Notes under the pieces: model-generated | The model's input: the letters and a program-made list of their open reading frames with translations, nothing else | Told to the model about the DNA's origin: nothing | Databases searched by the model: none | Source: Liolophura sinensis | Taxonomy: Eukaryota > Mollusca > Polyplacophora > Chitonida > Chitonidae | Reading direction: 5' to 3' | Assembly (NCBI RefSeq): GCF_032854445.1 | Contig: NC_088303.1 | Coordinates: 22,917,265-22,981,264 of the forward strand | Length of the DNA: 64,000 nt | Made by a program: the position numbers and the translations under genes | Part shown: positions 13,301-28,300 of the stretch, one piece after another | Layout of the letters: each line of letters opens with the position of its first letter | How positions within the stretch are numbered: position 1 is the stretch's first letter

Positions 13301-16300
13301 CTGAATGAGGTATATGTACCGTACATGTACTTTAGTGAGTCTGCAGTTTCGTGGCTTTGAAGGTGTGCATTTACATGTATGTGAAAGCAGCACCACAGGC
13401 AGCATTGCATGGCACATGTGTATCACAAACTACATTATGGGTGGTTTATAGGAATACTTTGAATTTGTCTTGAGGGAAATAATGCAAAGTATTCAGAACA
13501 TGAGGTGCCTTTGACAGATTTTGATCTGAGCTCCGATACATATATCATTTAACCAGCAAAAACTGTGTTTGTTTGTATTGTCTTTAAAGTCTGTACTGTT
13601 ATATTTCCTGAATTTGATGGAGGCTTGGTTGTACTTGTACATATACTTACTGTCTAGGTCAGTAAAAAGCAAGCAGGGTTCTGGAGCAACCACTCCACTT
13701 CCTTACTGTTAGTGTCATAAAGTCTACATTTACATGTATGCTGTACTCAGTCCGGTAACTGGTTGTTGTATTCAACACAGTGTACATGCACATGCTTTAC
13801 TGGGACTGGTAACTGGTTGCTGTATTTCATACAGTGTACATGCTGTACTGGGACTGGTAACTGGTTGCTGTATTCCTAACGGTGTGCATATTGTACTGGG
13901 ACTGGTAACTGGTTGCTATATTTCATACAGTGTACATGCTGTATTGGGACTGGTAACTGGTTGCTATATTCCTAACGGTGTGCATATTGTACTGGGACTG
14001 GTAACTGGTTGCTGTATTCCATACAGTGTGCATATTGTACTGGGACTGGTAACTGGTTGCTGTATTCCATACAGTGTACATGCTGTTCTGGGACTGGTGA
14101 CTGGTTGTTTTAGGCAGTTTACAGACTGTAATATAGAGTACGTATTAAACAGCACAGCGTTCAGTGAGGGTCTGGTTGTTCTTATTCAAAGAACCGCTAC
14201 CTTTGTTCTGCAGGTTATGATTGTGCCATTAAGCTAATTACACAGAATCGATGACCCGGTGGCGTGACAATCACTGAGAATAACGATCAAGTTTGATACG
14301 GCAACTCATCATTGCTTAGGGCAAGAGTGAGTTTGCTCAGGTTTTACATGTCCACATGCTTGTCTGCTGACTTTACATGTAACTGCGAATGTAGCTACAT
14401 TTACATATACCTTCCTTGGTATGTCTACTGTGTACACTTTATCCATACTAACTAGGTTTGGAGGGGTTTATAAAATGGCTTTGTAATGAGTTAGGTTTGC
14501 ACTCCTCTGTATCTGACAAAGATTATCATTTAATGCCATCAGTACCTGATTGAGATTGGGTGCTCAGGTAGTTGTAGTTTGAATTCGGAGTCCAGTTACA
14601 CGTGTATGTATAATATAAGTAAGACCTACAGAGTAGAGAGGAGCGACCACAGTGTGATAGCTAGTGTGATTGTCACATATAGCCTGTGAAATATGGGCTC
14701 TTGTCAGTTTACCTGATTCAGGGTTTTATTCTGACTGTTCATGTAAATACATAAATAGTAACAATTTTCATGCTCCCTAGCATCATGGCTTAAGCAGAAT
14801 TAGGTAAAAAAAAATTTACCGTGAGTGAATTGGAATTTATTAGATGTCACTGGTCTAGAATTACTCAAGATATTTTCAGGACATTTAACATACAATCACA
14901 TTAAAACAACGCAAATATGATGTACATGTAAGTATAAACTAACATTATACTACAAACTCATGGTTGATACGTGTAGTTGTTTGAAAATTAGTGGAATACC
15001 CGCACATCAAAGTTTCAAGCCCTAGGTGCACGATGTGCTTATGCTTCCTTGTTTTCTATGTGAGCAAAAGACATTTGATACAATTATCTTGCCTGTGTTA
15101 TAATCGACAGGAGCACACGCTGTACATGCACCTGCTGTACATGCACCTGAGTGAGGTTGTATGGTTGTTGTGAACGCGTCATGGTTGAGGGAGTGTATCT
15201 GAACAGTGTTCGTGACTAACCACCGTGTTTAAAGCCAGCCCACATACAGATGAAACTGTATTCCTCAGCTAGCTGCGATAACTTTTTATCTGGCTACAAT
15301 TTGGCAATCGTCTTTTAGGCCTGGTCGCACAGAGGATGTATTATTTACAATGTGAAGTCTCTCTTGAGAAGCAACGGACCAGAATTGTAATAAGATGAGA
15401 AAGAATTACTTGGTGAATTTTTAATTAGACTCCAAATCGACCGATCTGTACTCCTACACTTAGGTTCATTCCTTTCCTTTGTAAAGTTATTATTCCATGG
15501 GAAGATATTATCTATTTTGTACAACAGTTTGTACAACTACAAATAAACAAGTGTTTTTGTGTAGTACATAGAAATCAGTGGATAACCTTCAGTATAAATG
15601 TCCATGTACATATGTACCTGTGTAAGACGTATATTGTAATTGTCCGTAATGATGTTCATGTACCATGCTCGGAGAGTTACGCAGCACTACCTTAGCTCTG
15701 AGATCGGTTGGTCATGTTCCCAGCTTACCTTCCACATTAACCACTCTGAACCATTACAGTCAGTAACCTGGAACTCTGTCCTGTCACCTGTGCTGTGTCT
15801 AAAGTGCCTCACAAAAACAGGTGTCCCGTGATGTTAAAGTAAATCTGAATTCATATCACCTCATTATGTGGGAATAATGGAGCCATAGCATCGCAAATAA
15901 CACAAATGTAACCAACGCACCCACTCGGACACCATCAGAACTTCGCAAGCTGCCATGTTCAAATCATGTGACTCTGTTGCTGGAGTGGACTCGGCTGCTC
16001 TTTCCAGAATTGAGATCATCTTTTTTCACAATATAATTGATTATAGTTCATTTCTGCTCATAATTAACACAAAAATTAAAGACTCTTAAACAGTATGTCG
16101 GTCACCTTTTATATCATGTAAATCTCACTGGCTTCAATCAAATCACTCCACTTCCTCTAAGCACAACCTGTATTCGTAATAGGTACATGTATGTATCAAA
16201 CATGGGGAATGACACCAATGATTCCAATGATTCGTTCAAATCTCAACATGTACAATGTACATGTCAGGCTCTCATTGCTACAGCTTTCTGTTCTTTGCTT

Positions 16301-19300
16301 TCTGATATTTGTCATATCTTGAATACATCTGACGCATTGTTAGTGTTAGGTAATAACCTGTATGCTGAGAGTTTGTCATAGTGTACATGTATGTACATGT
16401 ACACATGTTCTTTGCTGTAAAAACCCAAGGGGCATCTAGGATATCCAGGAATTTGATCTCCTTGTCACAAAGGTGGTTTTACCTGTGATACCTGTGTAAG
16501 TCCTGACTGAAGGTCAGTTACAGCTTGCCAGATTCTCACACCTCCTCAGGCCTGTTTCTTATTTTGATGTCTCATTGGTTTTGGAAAATCATATGTTTGT
16601 TAGAGCCAGTAACAAAACATGCCCAGCCATTCATGAGTTCATAATCATTGTTGTATTAAAGATATTAATACTTATTCTGTATGCCGTATTTGTTCTGCCA
16701 GCTCATTGTAGATTTTTGTAGTTTTGTACAGAATTAGGAAGCACACAAAACTGTATTTGTTGTTGAGGTGTGCTCAAGATTTCCGTCTCTGTGTTAGAAG
16801 GAGTGTACAACATACCTGTACAAATGTATGTATGTGTATACACTGTACAGGTGTGGGATACAGGCACAGGTGTATTGGTATGTGAATAGATCGCTCCAGG
16901 CCAAGTGGATGTCTTACCTATTGGAAGTAGGCCAGTCATGTGGGTGGGTGGGTGAGTATTCACCCCACCCTGTCTGGCGGCAGATCAGTCTTGACCCTAT
17001 GACCTTAGAAAGAATCTCCGAAACCAACAGCTGTGAAGACGGGCCACACCCTGTTACACATTATACTTTATTCATGGTTACAGTTTTTTTCATGCAGATG
17101 TTTAGTCCTGGACACACAACAGTTCCATAGCTACATCAACATGTATATATACATGTATACATATGAAGTTCATGTGAAGTTCATGAGGATGTAGGTAAAG
17201 GCTGGAAGGATATAGACTATTACACTTCGCCCAACTTTAGCTGATAAGGCAAGAGCAATCCCAATTGGTATAATCATTCTGTTGAACTGCATTCATCTAC
17301 ACATGTCATGTGCTTATAGATACAATGTACAAGTCATCACATATAGAATGTATTGAGGAAGAGAAAGCATTGACATTGTATACAGTAGGCCTGAGCCTAC
17401 ATTTTCCATGCTCACCTGCCTTCAGGTTGAACATTCAGGTGTAATTTTTCTATTCCCAAACACTCCACACTTGTGGACTGTACATGTACATGTACTTACA
17501 AGTCTTATACAGTGATATGTGGTGTAAATACAGTGCAGGTTTGAAGGCTTATTAGTCCCTGCTGACACAGCATGGAGAGGGGAGTTTGTTTACCCTTTGA
17601 CAGTTTCCCTGCCTTTTTAAATTTACACTTGGTAAATGTATGTCTTCACCATCCTGTGTTAAAGAACAAGTTTCTGGCCGTTCCATTCAGTTCTGATAAA
17701 ATTATGACCTATTTTGTACCTGGTTACACTCTATCTAACCAGATAGACATTTTTTCCAAATCTGTGTGTTATTTTGAATTGAATCATGACTGATCAAGCT
17801 CTTTTATGATAAATCATGGTCATATTTTGTTCTTGTATATTGAAACTTGGTGTCTTCATTATTACAAGTTACACATCAAGTTGGCTCTTGATATTTTCAA
17901 CAAAACTATGACTCTTGTTATTGGCGGGGATAGCTTCCAGAATTTTTTTTTTAAATGATTAGTTTAATATTAAGTGAATCTTGGTACAGGCTGCACCAAG
18001 ACAAGTTACAGATCAAGGCTGAGTTCAGGATTCTTAGTCCATCTTCATTGATCTTCAACAAAATGATGGTCTTTTTTGTTTTGTCATGGACTTTGATACA
18101 CATGTAGCTATAAATGTATTATTCTGACGACTCAGGTTTTTAGGGGACATGTTCAGGTCATACCATGAGAATGCTTGTTATTATAAATAATATATTTGCA
18201 TAATTGCATCGTATTCATTTGAAATGGTACCTGGCCCTGGGATCACGAAGAAATCTTAGATTTCAGTGAAAATTTCAAATCAGTTTAAAATTGTTATTTC
18301 TTATGTAACAGTGTCAAGATATTTCGTGACATTGTAAATTCTGGGTAAGCTATTGTGAAACAAATTTCTGCTAAAATAACAAAAAGGAAGTACCATTTTA
18401 ATGACTGAAGTTTGTGATCCCATGGCCTGAGCCACCTACAGATAGAAGTGTTTGTAATGAAAACACTGTGAATGGAGTGTGCTAAGCCCTGAATAGATCT
18501 GACCAGGATAATGAGGATTGCCAGGTGTTTAGGTAATAACACCAGTATCCCGTAGGTAAAATGGTACACTCTTCTACTGTTGGCCACTTCAGTTAGTGTT
18601 TACAGGATGGTCTGGCACTTGGATACAGTTGTGTAGATATGGATTTCAGGGAAATCAGGGTACCACAACCAGACAGCCATATTGTATGTGGGAGACCAAA
18701 ACTGTTGTTGATCAGGGTGTTCATGCCTATATAGGGCTCATTCTGCAAGAAGATTTAAGTCATACATTTAATTTAAAACTCCAGTGTCCTGCAAGTGTAA
18801 GCATACATTTTTTAAATAAAATTTTTTTTATCCCTGAGTAACGGAAAGTAAATGTTTACATTAAATGTCAAATTTTGACTTAATTTACATGTTGAACTGG
18901 TTGTGGAATCCTTCCCAGAGATATGTTTGTATATGTGTACACCTGTGGTGTAAGGTTGTTTATTATATTATACATGTATTATTCATATTATATTATACGG
19001 TGTCTTCTTGTGGCGAGGAGAGTTATAAAAACATGCTCTACACGTTGTTGAGGGCTATGTTCCAGTGGTGGTTGGTTACATATGTAATGGTTAAGTCTAC
19101 AGGTATGTATGTAGAGTGCAGTTGTACATCTGATAATTGTTTAATCAGGAGTGCTGATGCGGTGCTTTGAATGTGTAGATGAGTGATGGAGTGTGGCCAA
19201 CTGATGCTGACATCGCTGTGCCAAGTCGCAACATGACGCAGGCGGGTCTTCTGTTTGCAAATATAGGTACACTAGTTTGTATCATGAGGGATAAGGGGCG

Positions 19301-22300
19301 GGCCTGTAGATGCGTATGGTGTACAGTGGTGTGGCGAGTATAACCAGGAAATGACACAGCCCAGATGGAACAGGCGCTAGTGATTAGGTAGAGAGTGGGT
19401 GGGGGAGGAGGCTCTACACACAACCACATTGGCTCTCAAAGTGAAAAGATGTCAGCCGCTGAAAAAAGTAGCCCCCTGTGTGTTCCTGGCCTACATTTTT
19501 TTGCCCCGATCCTCCACCTTGTAGATGTATGGTTGTGTGGATACACTTATCTGTACAGTAGCTCAGGGAGTTTATCAGGGATCGTAAAGTGTAAGTGGGG
19601 GCTGACAGAAAGGGCTTGGAGGAGCTAAGGGTCCCTGGATGGTTGTTCATCACCATAGACTAATGGCTGACACAGTTCACTGGAGTTCACTTTATTATAT
19701 ATACAGTTGGGTCTGTGAGTGTCTCCATAATGTGCAGTCATCATGTAGGTGTGTTTATAGGCCTATAACTCACTATAACAATTATTGTTCTGTATACACA
19801 ATGAACATGTAGGTGTAAGTAATTGACATGTATTTGCAATGTACAGTAAGTCTATAGAAGTCCTCATCCTGTGGGAATCCTGAAAGGAACAATAAAACTG
19901 ATTGGTGATTTTGTGTGGTGATTGTTGTCGAAATTTATTCTGTATCTATTAAAGCACATTGGTGCTTTTCGAAACCAATTACATAACCAGCTGTCAAAAT
20001 TCAACATATGTCAAATTGGTTATGTCAGGTGAACGATTGATGGGCAGGTGGTATGCTTTAATCATGGATTGTCAGTCTGATCATAGTACACCACTGATAG
20101 GTCAGTTTTTTCTCAATACAAAATGCCATGTGTATTACATGTATGATCAAAACAAGGATTTGCTCATTTTTAAAACACATGCATGAAAACATTGCAGTTG
20201 TTTTTTGGGATGTGCATAATGAGATGTGCATGTGTACAAAGACGTAGAATTATAGCTGGAGAGAACGTTTCATTTATATTAAATTCCTTGTTTCCATGCA
20301 ATAAATACAAAAGGAGGATTTGTCTATCATAACATTTTGTGACATGTTTACAAATGGTTGCTACAAAGGGACCTGGACTTTGATGGTCACCATATATACC
20401 TCTTATATTTAAGAAAGGGATCATTTATGTTTGTTGATTTTAGGGCATGTATGATTGTTTCTTGAACTGAAAATTATCTGACTGTTAAGCCTTTGATGAT
20501 GGGGCCCTGACCCAGCAACATGTAACTAAATGCAGGGTCGTAAACTTCAGCTGGTTCACAGGCTTTTGATCATACATGTATATACAGACCTGATATTACA
20601 TACATTATACAGAATGTATAGCCAAAAGAATTCAGGTTTACCTGTACATTGTAGCATGAAAGTGTTTATTAAGTACAAGTATGTGTAAGTATTAAGTACA
20701 GGTGAAACAAGTACGCGTTTTAACTATGCTTATGAATGAATTCCCAACTTCATGTTAAGAGCCGAATGAGACTATATAATATTATAAGGTTATTAACCAT
20801 TTTACCTTGTACTATTACTTAAGTTTAAACTGTGCCTTCTGTTGTATTAAGTTAAATTTGCTGGTATTTTAATGTCAGTGCGTATATTCTGCAGTCTGTT
20901 AATTTCATTGGAATCACTTATACACAGAAGGTATTAAACAGTAAAATCATTTTTTTTCGCAGATAAATTCTGCAAAGGTAAGTAGACTGGGGTTCACACG
21001 TTCATGTTGGTGAATTTGTTTGTGTTTCTGCTAAAAGAAAAATGAAGTAAATAAAAATTGAAGTATACTGTCATGCTTGATTGTTATGTTGTGTTTATTG
21101 ATTATGACATATAATGAAAGTTCATGATACAACAAAGCCAAAGAAAACTGAATGCACTTGTTGTATTGAAAACATTTATCATCTTTGACATATACATGTC
21201 TTAGTATGTTTTATGCTTTTAATACTTTAATTGTTTTCTGTTAATTTTTCTTTTATGTTAATTTGTTGTATAAAATTTTTGAAAAGTTACTCATTGCAGT
21301 TTTCATTGGTTGTAATGTTCATTGTACTTTTTCCACAATTTCCATTCTTCATTTAATTAATAAGAAAAAAGAAAGAACAAGAACCCCTCACCACAAAATC
21401 TAATTTATCAACAAGTAAGTACATGTACCTTATAAAAAAATTCAATTGCTCGTTTATTCAAGAGTTAAAAATTTCATTTATAATACAGGGTGAACCTAAT
21501 TTGCATAATTAATGAAGGTCAGCGATGTTGTAGACATGATGCTGCAATCAGAAATTGATGCCCATGATCCTGTAGTCACACTTGGTCAGTTCCAAGGCAA
21601 ATGATAATGTAGACCTGTTGGTACAATCACTTGTTGGTCACACTAGTCGACTGTATAGAGGATGGTGGTTTCATCCAGGCCCAAGGCAAGTGATGTTGGT
21701 GTGATCCGAACTTGGCCAAACCAGGTGACAGAACTGGCTCTGTCCGAAGCCAAGTGATAAAGTTCAGTCCCAATTTGGTCAAACCAGTTGGTTGTATAGG
21801 CCTGTTCGTACAAGGCAAGTGATGTTGGTGTGATCCGAACTTGGCCAAACCAGGTGACAGAACTGGCTCTGTCCGAAGCCAAGTGATAAAGTTCAGTCCC
21901 AATTTGGTCAAACCAGTTGGTTGTATAGGCCTGTTGGTACAAAGCAAGTGATGTTGGTGTGATCCGAACTTGGCCAAACTAGGTGACAGAACTGGCTCTG
22001 TCGGAAGCCAAGTGATGAAGTTCAGTCCCAATTTGGTCAAACCAGTTGGTTGTATAGGCCTGTTGGTACAAAGCAAATGATGTGGGTGTGATCTCAACTT
22101 GGCCAAAACCAGGTGACAGAACTGGCCCTGTCCGAAGCCAAGCTATAAAGTTCAGTCCCAATTTGGTCAAACCAGTTGGTTGTATAGGCCTGTTGGTACA
22201 AAGCAAATGATGTGGGTATGATCTCAACTTGGCCAAAACCAGGTGACAGAACTGGCCCTGTCCGAAGCCAAGCAATAAAGTTCAGTCCCAATTTGGTCAA

Positions 22301-25300
22301 ACCAGTTGGTTGTATAGGCCTGCTGGTACAAAGCAAATGATGTGAGTGTGATCTCAACTTGGCCAAACCAGGTGACAGAACTGGCTCTGTCCAAAGCCAA
22401 GTGATAAAGTTCAGTCCCAATTTGGTCAAACCAGTTGGTTGGATAGGCCTGCTGGTACACAGCAAATGATGTGGGTGTGATCTCAACTTGGCCAAAACCA
22501 GGTGACAGAACTGGCTCTGTCCGAGGCCAAGCTATAAAGTTCAGTCCCAATTTGGTCAAACCAGTTGGTTGTATAGGCCTGCTGGTACAAAACTGGCTCT
22601 GTCCGAAGCCAAGCTATAAAGTTCAGTCCCAGTTTGGTCAAACCAGTTGGTTGTATAGGCCTGCTGGTACAAAGCAAATGATGTGGGTGTGATCTCAACT
22701 TGGTCAAAACCAGGTGCTTGTGTACTGATGTGCTGATTCTGCCCCAAGCCATGTAATAACAAAGACATATTAGTACAGTACTAAGTCAGATGATTGTGTT
22801 ATATCCATAGGCATACTGGTTCAATACATGAACATATAGCTCTGGATGATTCCTGCAGCATTATTAGCAGGCACTGGTTGCGTGTCCACAAGGCTGACAG
22901 TTATAACTGACGATCACTGGCCCCTCTGGCCCAGCTAATGTCTCCTGACCAAGTTACTTATGAAAATTCAGATTCATGTATCAGCTGTTATACATCAGAA
23001 AGCTTCTCAGTTCTTCTCATAGGTTTTATGTGGGAAGGTCTGCCAGCAACCTGTGGATGGTTGTGGGTTTTAGCCCGGTTTCCTCACACCAAAATGCTGT
23101 CTGCCATTGTATTAATGAAATATTTTTGAGTAAGCTGAAAACACGAATGAAACAAATAAATAAATCGTACCAATGGAGGTCCAGCTCATGTTGACTGGGA
23201 AGGGAAGGTCTGCCAGCAACCTGTGAATGGTCATGGGTTTCCCGCAGGCTCTACCTGATTTCCACCGTAATGTTCTTAAGTTCGGCGTAAGACACCAATC
23301 AAATAAACAATGATACCAGTGGAGTATTAGCTTGTAGAGTATGGGTGATAATGAATGGTGGACATTTACGTGTATGTAGTCTTTCATGAAAGAGACTGCT
23401 TGCCCTCCATCAATGGGACATGCATCTTTAGATGTATGTCTCATGCAGGACAGTTCTTATTTGTCAAAGGCTGGTGGTTTTACTTCTGGAACCCTGGTTT
23501 CCTTCTCCCATGAAACAGACTGCCGCAGGAAAAGTGAAATGTTCTTAAGTATGTTGTTAATTAACGCCAATGAAATCAATAAATAATGCTTGTGCATTAT
23601 TAAAAATGAAGCTACATGTAACATGAATTTTGGTACCAGTTCTCAGTCTTAAACTGGTTGTGGGATCACGAAGCAATCTTAGACTTTAGTCAAAATTTCA
23701 TATCACTCTAAAATTGTTATTTCGTACGTAACAAGGGCAAAATATTGCTTGACAGCGTAACTTCTGGTTAAGCTATTGTACAACAAATTTCAGCTAAAAT
23801 AATGACAAGGAAGGTACCAAATTAAATCATTGAAATTTTGTCTGAGATCGCTTCGTGCTCCAGGGGCCAGGACATTGTACGTGATGGCTAACAGACCTTT
23901 TTGTCTTGTCTGAAGTAAACACCGGTGTTTATAGTGTGTGACGGAAACGACTCCCTGAAAATATTTAATACTCAATCCTAGGCAGACTGACAGGGATCTC
24001 TTACTTATTTTGTGCATGAAATCAAGTACGTGTACAATGAATCAACTACAGACAGTTTAAACTAGGTGTGTTGAAGTGATCCCGGAGCCTTATCGGTCCA
24101 GGCTGTGACCGGGTGGAATCGGGGAATACCGCCAGGGGTATAATTAAGGTAAATGTAGATGCAGTTTGCTCACGGTGTTAGTTTAAAAGGGTTCAGCCTT
24201 AATTAGGATTCACCTGAACCTGATCTGCCCAGATGAACCGCCTTGCTCAAACAGGCAGGTGTGCCAGGACAAAGGTTGATCTTGTCAGTCAGGGACCTGA
24301 GGTGAGGACAAACCAGCGACGACATTTTAACTACTGAGACAGGACAGACTACGCTCCTCTCTCTACTGGTGATGCTGTACCCAGCCAGATACTTTGTTCA
24401 GACAATAAACCGCATATACATAGGACAGAACTGAAAAGGATGCTGGAGATTGATTAGGAAGTTGCCTACCTCCATCACAAGTCAGTGTCGGAAATGACAC
24501 TATGATGTGTATATTAGGTCATTTGGCTAGGTACTTTCATCATATCAGGAAGATACTGTACTCATACATTTGCCAAGAGCTGGTTTTATATAATATTTAC
24601 CTTAATAAATACACCAATACACCACTGATGCAGTGTGCTGACATTCACCTTATGTTGGTTGTACATTTGTTCACACCAGTTAATAAACCACAGATTATTC
24701 TAGCTGCCCTGACATTCACCATGAGCTGGTTGTACATATGTTCATACATCAGACACCACTGATACTGTACCCAGACATTCACCATGAGCTGGTTGTACAT
24801 ATGTCCATACATCAGACACCACTGATACTGTACCCAGACATTCACCATGAGCTGGTTGTGTATATGTTGATACATCAGACACCACTGATACTGTACCCAG
24901 ACATTCACCATGAGCTGGTTGTACATATGTCCATACATCAGACACCACTGATACTGTACCCATACATTCACCATGAGCTGGTTGTGTATATGTTCATACA
25001 TCAGACACCACTGATACTGTACCCATACATTCACCATGAGCTGGTTGTGTATATGTTCATACATCAGACACCACTGATACTGTACCCAGACATTCACCAT
25101 GAGCTGGTTGTACATATGTCCATACATCAGACACCACTGATACTGTACCCATACATTCACCATGAACTGGTTGTACATATGTCCATACATCAGACACCAC
25201 TGATACTGTACCCATACATTCACCATGAGCTGGTTGTGTATATGTCCATACATCAGACACCACCGATACTGTACCCAGACATTCACCATGAACTGGTTGT

Positions 25301-28300
25301 ACATATGTTCATACATCAGACACCACTGATACTGTACCCAGACATTCACCATGAGCTGGTTGACTACATGTTCATACATCATACACCACTGATATGGTAC
25401 CCAGACATTCACCATGAGCTGGTTGTATATATGTTCATACATCAGACACCACTGATGCTGAACCCAGACATTCACCATGAGGTGGTTGTATATATGTTCA
25501 TACATCAGACACCACTGATACTGTACCCAGACATTCACCATGAGGTGGTTGTATATATGTCCATACATCAGACACCACTGATACTGTACCCAGACATTCA
25601 CCATGAGCTGGTTGACTACATGTTCATACATCAGACACCACTGATATGGTACCCAGACATTCAGCATGAGCTTGTTGTACATATGTGCATACATCAGACA
25701 CCACTGATACTGTACCCAGACATTCACCATGAGCTGGTTGTATACATGTTCATACATCAGACACCACTGATACTGTACCCAGACATTCACCATGAGCTGG
25801 TTGTACATATGTCCACACATCAGACACCACTGATACTGTACCCAGACATTCACCATGAGCTGGTTGTATACATGTTGATACATCAGACACCACTGATACT
25901 GTACCCAGACATTCACCATGAGGTGGTTGCATATATGTCCATACATCAGACACCACTAATATGTTACCCAGACATTCAGCATGAGCTTGTTGTACATATG
26001 TCCATACATCAGACACCACTGATACTGTACCCAAACATTCACCATGAGCTGGTTGTATACATGTTGATACATCAGACACCACTGATACTGTACCCATTCA
26101 TTCACCATGAGCTGGTTGTATATATGTTCATACATCAGACACCACTGATACTGTACCCAGACATTCACCATGAGCTGGTTGTATACATGTTGATACATCA
26201 GACACCACTGATACTGTACCCATACATTCACCATGAGCTGGTTGACTACATGTTCATACATCAGACACCACTGATACTGTACCCAGAAATTCACCATGAG
26301 CTGGTTGTATATATGTTCATACATCAGACACCACTGATACTGAACCCAGACATTCACCATGAGCTGGTTGTATATATGTCCATACATCAGACACCACTGA
26401 TACTGTACCCATTCATTCACCATGAGCTGGTTGTATATATGTTCATACATCAGACACCCTGATACTGAACCCAGACATTCACCATGAGCTGGTTGTATAT
26501 ATGTCCATACATCAGACACCACTGATACTGTACCCAGACATTCACCATGAGCTGGTTGTATATATGTCCATACATCAGACACCCCTGATACTGTACCCAG
26601 ACATTCACCATGAGCTGGTTGTATATATGTCCATACATCAGACACCCCTGATACTGTACCCAGACATTCACCATGAGCTGGTTGTATATATGTCCATACA
26701 TCAGACACCACTGATACTGAACCCAGACATTCACCATGAGCTGGTTGTATATATGTCCATACATCAGACACCACTGATACTGTACCCAGACATTCACCAT
26801 GGGCTGGTTGTATATATGTCCATACATCAGACACCACTGATACTGAACCCAGACATTCACCATGAGCTGGTTGTATATATGTCCTTACATCAGACACCCC
26901 TGATACTGTACCCAGACATTCACCATGAGCTGGTTGTATATATGTCCATACATCAGACACCACTGATACTGAACCCAGACATTCACCATGAGCTGGTTGT
27001 ATATATGTCCATACATCAGACACCACTGATACTGTACCCAGACATTCACCATGAGCTGGTTGTATATATGTCCATACATCAGACACCCCTGATACTGTAC
27101 CCAGACATTCACCATGAGCTGGTTGTATATATGTCCATACATCAGACACCACTGATACTGTACCCATTCATTCACCATGAGCTGGTTGTATATATGTTCA
27201 TACATCAGACACCCCTGATACTGAACCCAGACATTCACCATGAGCTGGTTGTATATATGTCCATACATCAGACACCACTGATACTGTACCCAGACATTCA
27301 CCATGAGCTGGTTGTATATATGTCCATACATCAGACACCCCTGATACTGTACCCAGACATTCACCATGAGCTGGTTGTATATATGTCCATACATCAGACA
27401 CCACTGATACTGTACCCAGACATTCACCATGAGCTGGTTGTATATATGTCCATACATCAGACACCACTGATACTGTACCCAGACATTCACCATGAGCTGG
27501 TTGTATATATGTCCATACATCAGACACCCCTGATACTGTACCCAGACATTCACCATGAGCTGGTTGTATATATGTCCATACATCAGACACCACTGATACT
27601 GTACCCAAACACTAAACCTGATCTACTTGTATACATGGCATTGCACTAGGAGGCTGTATCTGCCATCTTTGCATTGACAAAGTATCAGAGGGAGCAAAGC
27701 ATTGTTAGGTTTAACTCTAAAAATTAAAAGAAGCTTTAAATTTCAAGGAGGACAAAAAGGAAGCTATAGGTGTATTAGTTTATGTTATAGACTCCATTTG
27801 GAAACTGTGTGAAAGTGCAGTTATAAACTTGTATGTACTCATGCATGGATCTAAACTTCCTCTTGATGTGTGTCCCACCTTCCATGAGCATGCATGTACT
27901 GCCTGCTTTTTTTTGGTAAAAGATAATGTGGAGAGTTGCATCCTTGTAGTTTTTTTTCGGTGGCATACACGGTCATAATGGACCAGAGAGAAGATTGTGG
28001 AATAGCTGGAACCATGAGTCATTAGGACTTTATTTGTGGCATGTTTTTCACATTTTAGGTCAAACTTCCTTCAGCATCATCTTACGAGGTATACATCTAG
28101 GAAAAATAGCAAGACAGATAAGTATGTGTGTATAGAGAACAGGTGAAAGCTGGAATTTCATACATACAAGCTAATACCTTCATATGGAGGTTGAAAGGCG
28201 TATCTCTTGTCAAGCAGTTCGTTGGAAAATGATGTGTTGGTTAGCAACATTGTAGCTATTACACTGTGGCTATTAAAGGGTAGTTCTTAATTGTCGAGCA

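Noticed and set aside
13734-14237. 167-codon frame with a repeated LGLVTGC motif
   Set aside because: Product of the 48-base repeat; minus strand is open too.
24738-27649. Very long open frames (574 and 382 codons plus; 433 and 403 codons minus)
   Set aside because: They lie wholly in the 63-base array, are open on both strands because 63 is divisible by three, have no splice or start context, and shift frame at a single-base loss near 26455.
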